Below are positions 61,816 through 64,000 of a stretch of DNA of 64,000 nt, one piece after another; the stretch's first letter is position 1, and each line of letters begins with the position of its first letter. The stretch is from Nemophila menziesii. Its lineage: Eukaryota; Streptophyta; Magnoliopsida; Boraginales; Hydrophyllaceae. A model generated the notes under the pieces. That model searched no databases, had not been told where the DNA came from, and saw nothing but the letters and a program-made list of their open reading frames with translations. The position numbers and the translations under genes were made by a program. The stretch lies in NCBI GenBank assembly GCA_029959085.1, contig JARWIR010000012.1, positions 25,402,590 through 25,466,589 on the forward strand, in the 5' to 3' direction.

Positions 61816-62065
61816 CTCCCTCCATTCCTTAATAATTGACTCTTTAGAGTTTTTCACATATATTAAGGAATCTAAAAAGTAGGAAAAAATTAGTTTAATA
61901 TGACTAAAATATCCCTACTTTTAAGAAAGAGAAAATTAAAAGATTTTAAGAATGAGGGTAAAAGAGGAAAGAGGTCATTTAATTTGTATTGAAACTTGAA
62001 ATGTGACATATATTGTGGAATAAATTATATTGGCTAAAGAGTCAATTATTAAGGAATTGAGGGAG
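61816..62065. mobile_element. Stowaway-type MITE (Tc1/Mariner), 250 bp
   Basis: The ends are CTCCCTCCATTCCTTAATAA and TTATTAAGGAATTGAGGGAG. TA flanks at 61814-61815 and 62066-62067 fit the TA TSD. CTCCCTCC is the classical Stowaway terminus. The TA target is the last two bases of the right TSD of the preceding MITE. Confidence 0.93.
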
Positions 62066-62067
62066 TA

Positions 62068-64000
62068 TTTTAATTAGAGAAATTGCCCCCAGAGGGACTC
62101 GGTGAATAGTGTACAAGACAAATAAGTATCCAAGTTTTTCGAAGTTAACAAACATGTACCTAAGTTTTCAATTTTGGTCCAACGGTTAGTATTTGTCGTT
62201 TACATCACGTTAAGTTTTTAATTGACAAATACAATCTGATTATAAAACAAAAGGAAAGTGTACAAAAACATTGAAAAATGACAAATAACTATCTAAAAAT
62301 TTGAAAATAGACAATTAAGTAGGTATATCTTTGTGAATGTCAATACTTATTGATTTTTGTGAATGTCAATACTTATTGATTATATTGATTGTGATTACTA
62401 ATTATTGGACCAAATCAAAAACTTAGATATTTAATTATTTATATTTTAAAAAGTAGATATCTTATGAATTCTTTTTTCATCTTATTGAAAAAATTATATA
62501 ATCTTGTGTAATTAAATATCTTGTCCGTCCTTTTCAGTAATATCCTGACACAGACAACAAAAACATGGTAGTTGTCAAACGATTAATATGATATGTTTTT
62601 TATTTGCCGGTCTCTTAAATTAAAAGTGTACAAAATGCAAGAAGTTGCAGAATGCAGATGCCTTTATCTTTTTTTATAAGTGTAACTGTTTTTTATTTTC
62701 AAGAGAAGTTAAGAAAATTACTAGTAATATTTAAGAAAATTTAGCAGATATATAAGAATAGATAATCCCGTATAAAAAAGAGAAGTTAAAGGAGAGTAGA
62801 ATTCTATATAAAATGTCGCATAACCTCAATTAGCCACTCAAACAGCCTACATATTTATTTTTCTCCTAAACAAAAATGTAACTTATAAATAATATTAAAA
62901 ATTACATCTTTTAAATATTAAATAAACATAAAAATGAGAAAAACTTTTATCAGGATCTCGCATGATCCCTGCAAAGTCGTTTTGGAAAAACCTTATGCAC
63001 CCATATGCTCCATAAAATCCCTCTAACTTTAATTTCTATAATAAATACGTCCTTAAACGTAATAATCATTCATCAATCATTTCGAATAACCATGAAATAT
63101 CATATTAATTTTAAAACAGTTAAATTAAAAAAATTGTCGCAAATATAGGACTTTCAAGTAGAGGTCGTGTTGTGGACCTAGGTCCGCCCGCACCTGACTC
63201 CTTCTATATAATAAATGTAGATGATCGTGGTCTTCTAAAACTTCAAACAAAGACACAAATCGAAATGGACGATGTCAAGTCAACCGATAGTCAAACGCCT
63301 CTAGTCTAGGTGTACCAAGAGTCTTTACTAGTTTTGATAATTTTAGTAACCACTAACCGTATAAGAGAAAGGTATCATTAAAAATGAACATATTCTTAAT
63401 TTGTCAAATTTGTCAAGTTAAGTGTGTTACCAATTATCCCAAATTTGTATTTTCAGTTGCACCCCTAATGTCAAATAAATCTCAAAGTTAGATTTCACTG
63501 GATTGTAGCATTTTGGTTTAAAAAACATTGAATAGGGTAACTAAATACATAAAGTTTATTGTATCATTCAAAGTTTTAAATTTATTTAAAAAAATTGTGC
63601 ATAAAAGTTAAAATGTCATAAAATCTAAATTATAAACAATAATGTGAAAATAAAAATAGAATTTTGTCAGTTTTTTACTTTTTGAAGATATGCAATTGGT
63701 TCTAACTTCTACATATTTGTTTTTTATCCTATGTTAGTTTTCCGCCAAATTCTATTAGGTAAGTGAATGATGTGATGAGTATTTTTAAAAGGGATTTTTT
63801 TATTTTTTGGTACTATATATAAAGGCCAGTTTGGCATGGTTTTTGAATTTTTAAAGTTATTTTTAAAAATTATTATTACAACTACATTTAACTAATGAAA
63901 TTTAGAAAAGAATTAACATGAGATAAAAATAAAATCAAAAGATTAGTTAATTTCAAAAGTTTGAAAACCATTTGAAAAATTAACCACGATAATTGTATCC
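62068..64000. other. AT-rich intergenic DNA
   Basis: 62085-62330 has GACAAATAAGTATCCAAG-like text reminiscent of the Mutator-like MITE family but no clear ends. A 25-bp motif (TTGTGAATGTCAATACTTAT and following) is directly duplicated at 62331 and 62357. No gene to the window end. Confidence 0.45.

Noticed and set aside
63825..64000. GGCCAGTTTGGCATGGTTTT as a possible MITE end
   Set aside because: The text resembles a MITE terminus, but a partner would lie outside the window, so it cannot be tested.

Overview
This window looks like intergenic nuclear DNA from a flowering plant, probably a eudicot. It is very AT-rich. It carries non-LTR retrotransposons (LINE/L1 type with RNase H), Ty1/copia and Ty3/gypsy relics, and several miniature inverted-repeat transposable elements (MITEs) with hAT, Mutator-like, CACTA and Stowaway hallmarks. 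There are also plant-type microsatellites and one plant-specific gene. I saw no bacterial, organellar, rRNA, tRNA or CRISPR features.

Layout. 1-15 kb: AT-rich DNA with a MITE nested in a MITE (2.6-3.1 kb), an ACC/GGT foldback element (3.85-4.9 kb), a minus-strand LINE RNase H relic (5.2-5.95 kb), a degenerate minisatellite (7.0-7.5 kb), a GC-rich island inside a possible Pack-MULE-like element (7.8-9.0 kb), a palindromic higher-order repeat (13.55-14.0 kb) and a copia gag relic (14.7-15.5 kb). 15.7-33.2 kb: a direct tandem duplication of about 8.5-9 kb (copies A and B). Each copy carries the same 5'-truncated LINE, a Mutator-like MITE, a (CT)n tract and a copia LTR/PBS-like start. Only B carries a later hAT-like MITE. 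33.2-36 kb: the only convincing host gene, a GL2-INTERACTING REPRESSOR (GIR1/GIR2)-like EAR-motif protein on the minus strand, with a 5'-UTR intron, a TATA box and a (GA)n tract by its promoter. 36.8-46.5 kb: a small CACTA MITE, gypsy gag-like and pol relics on the minus strand, and LTR-like segments. 46.8-58.6 kb: a LINE relic holding a hAT MITE with a perfect 8-bp target site duplication (TSD), a Mutator-like MITE with a perfect 9-bp TSD, a LINE RNase H fragment, a nearly full-length but dead LINE (50.9-55.2 kb), a recent 1-kb tandem duplication of a hairpin-forming segment, and a tiny 5'-truncated LINE with a perfect 16-bp TSD. 59-64 kb: a hAT-like element, a four-fold CCCGTCAGG motif region, and a Mutator-like MITE abutted by a Stowaway MITE.

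Function. Apart from the GIR-like gene, almost every coding trace is a transposon relic broken by stops and frameshifts. The GIR-like protein is predicted to bridge HD-ZIP/GL2-type transcription factors to TOPLESS co-repressors. I found no convincing new multi-gene biological system. The most informative observations are structural: the A/B duplication with shared and private insertions, the precise target-site duplications, and two unusual palindromic or higher-order repeat arrays. Everything was read by eye, so identities and element boundaries are approximate unless a TSD is stated.
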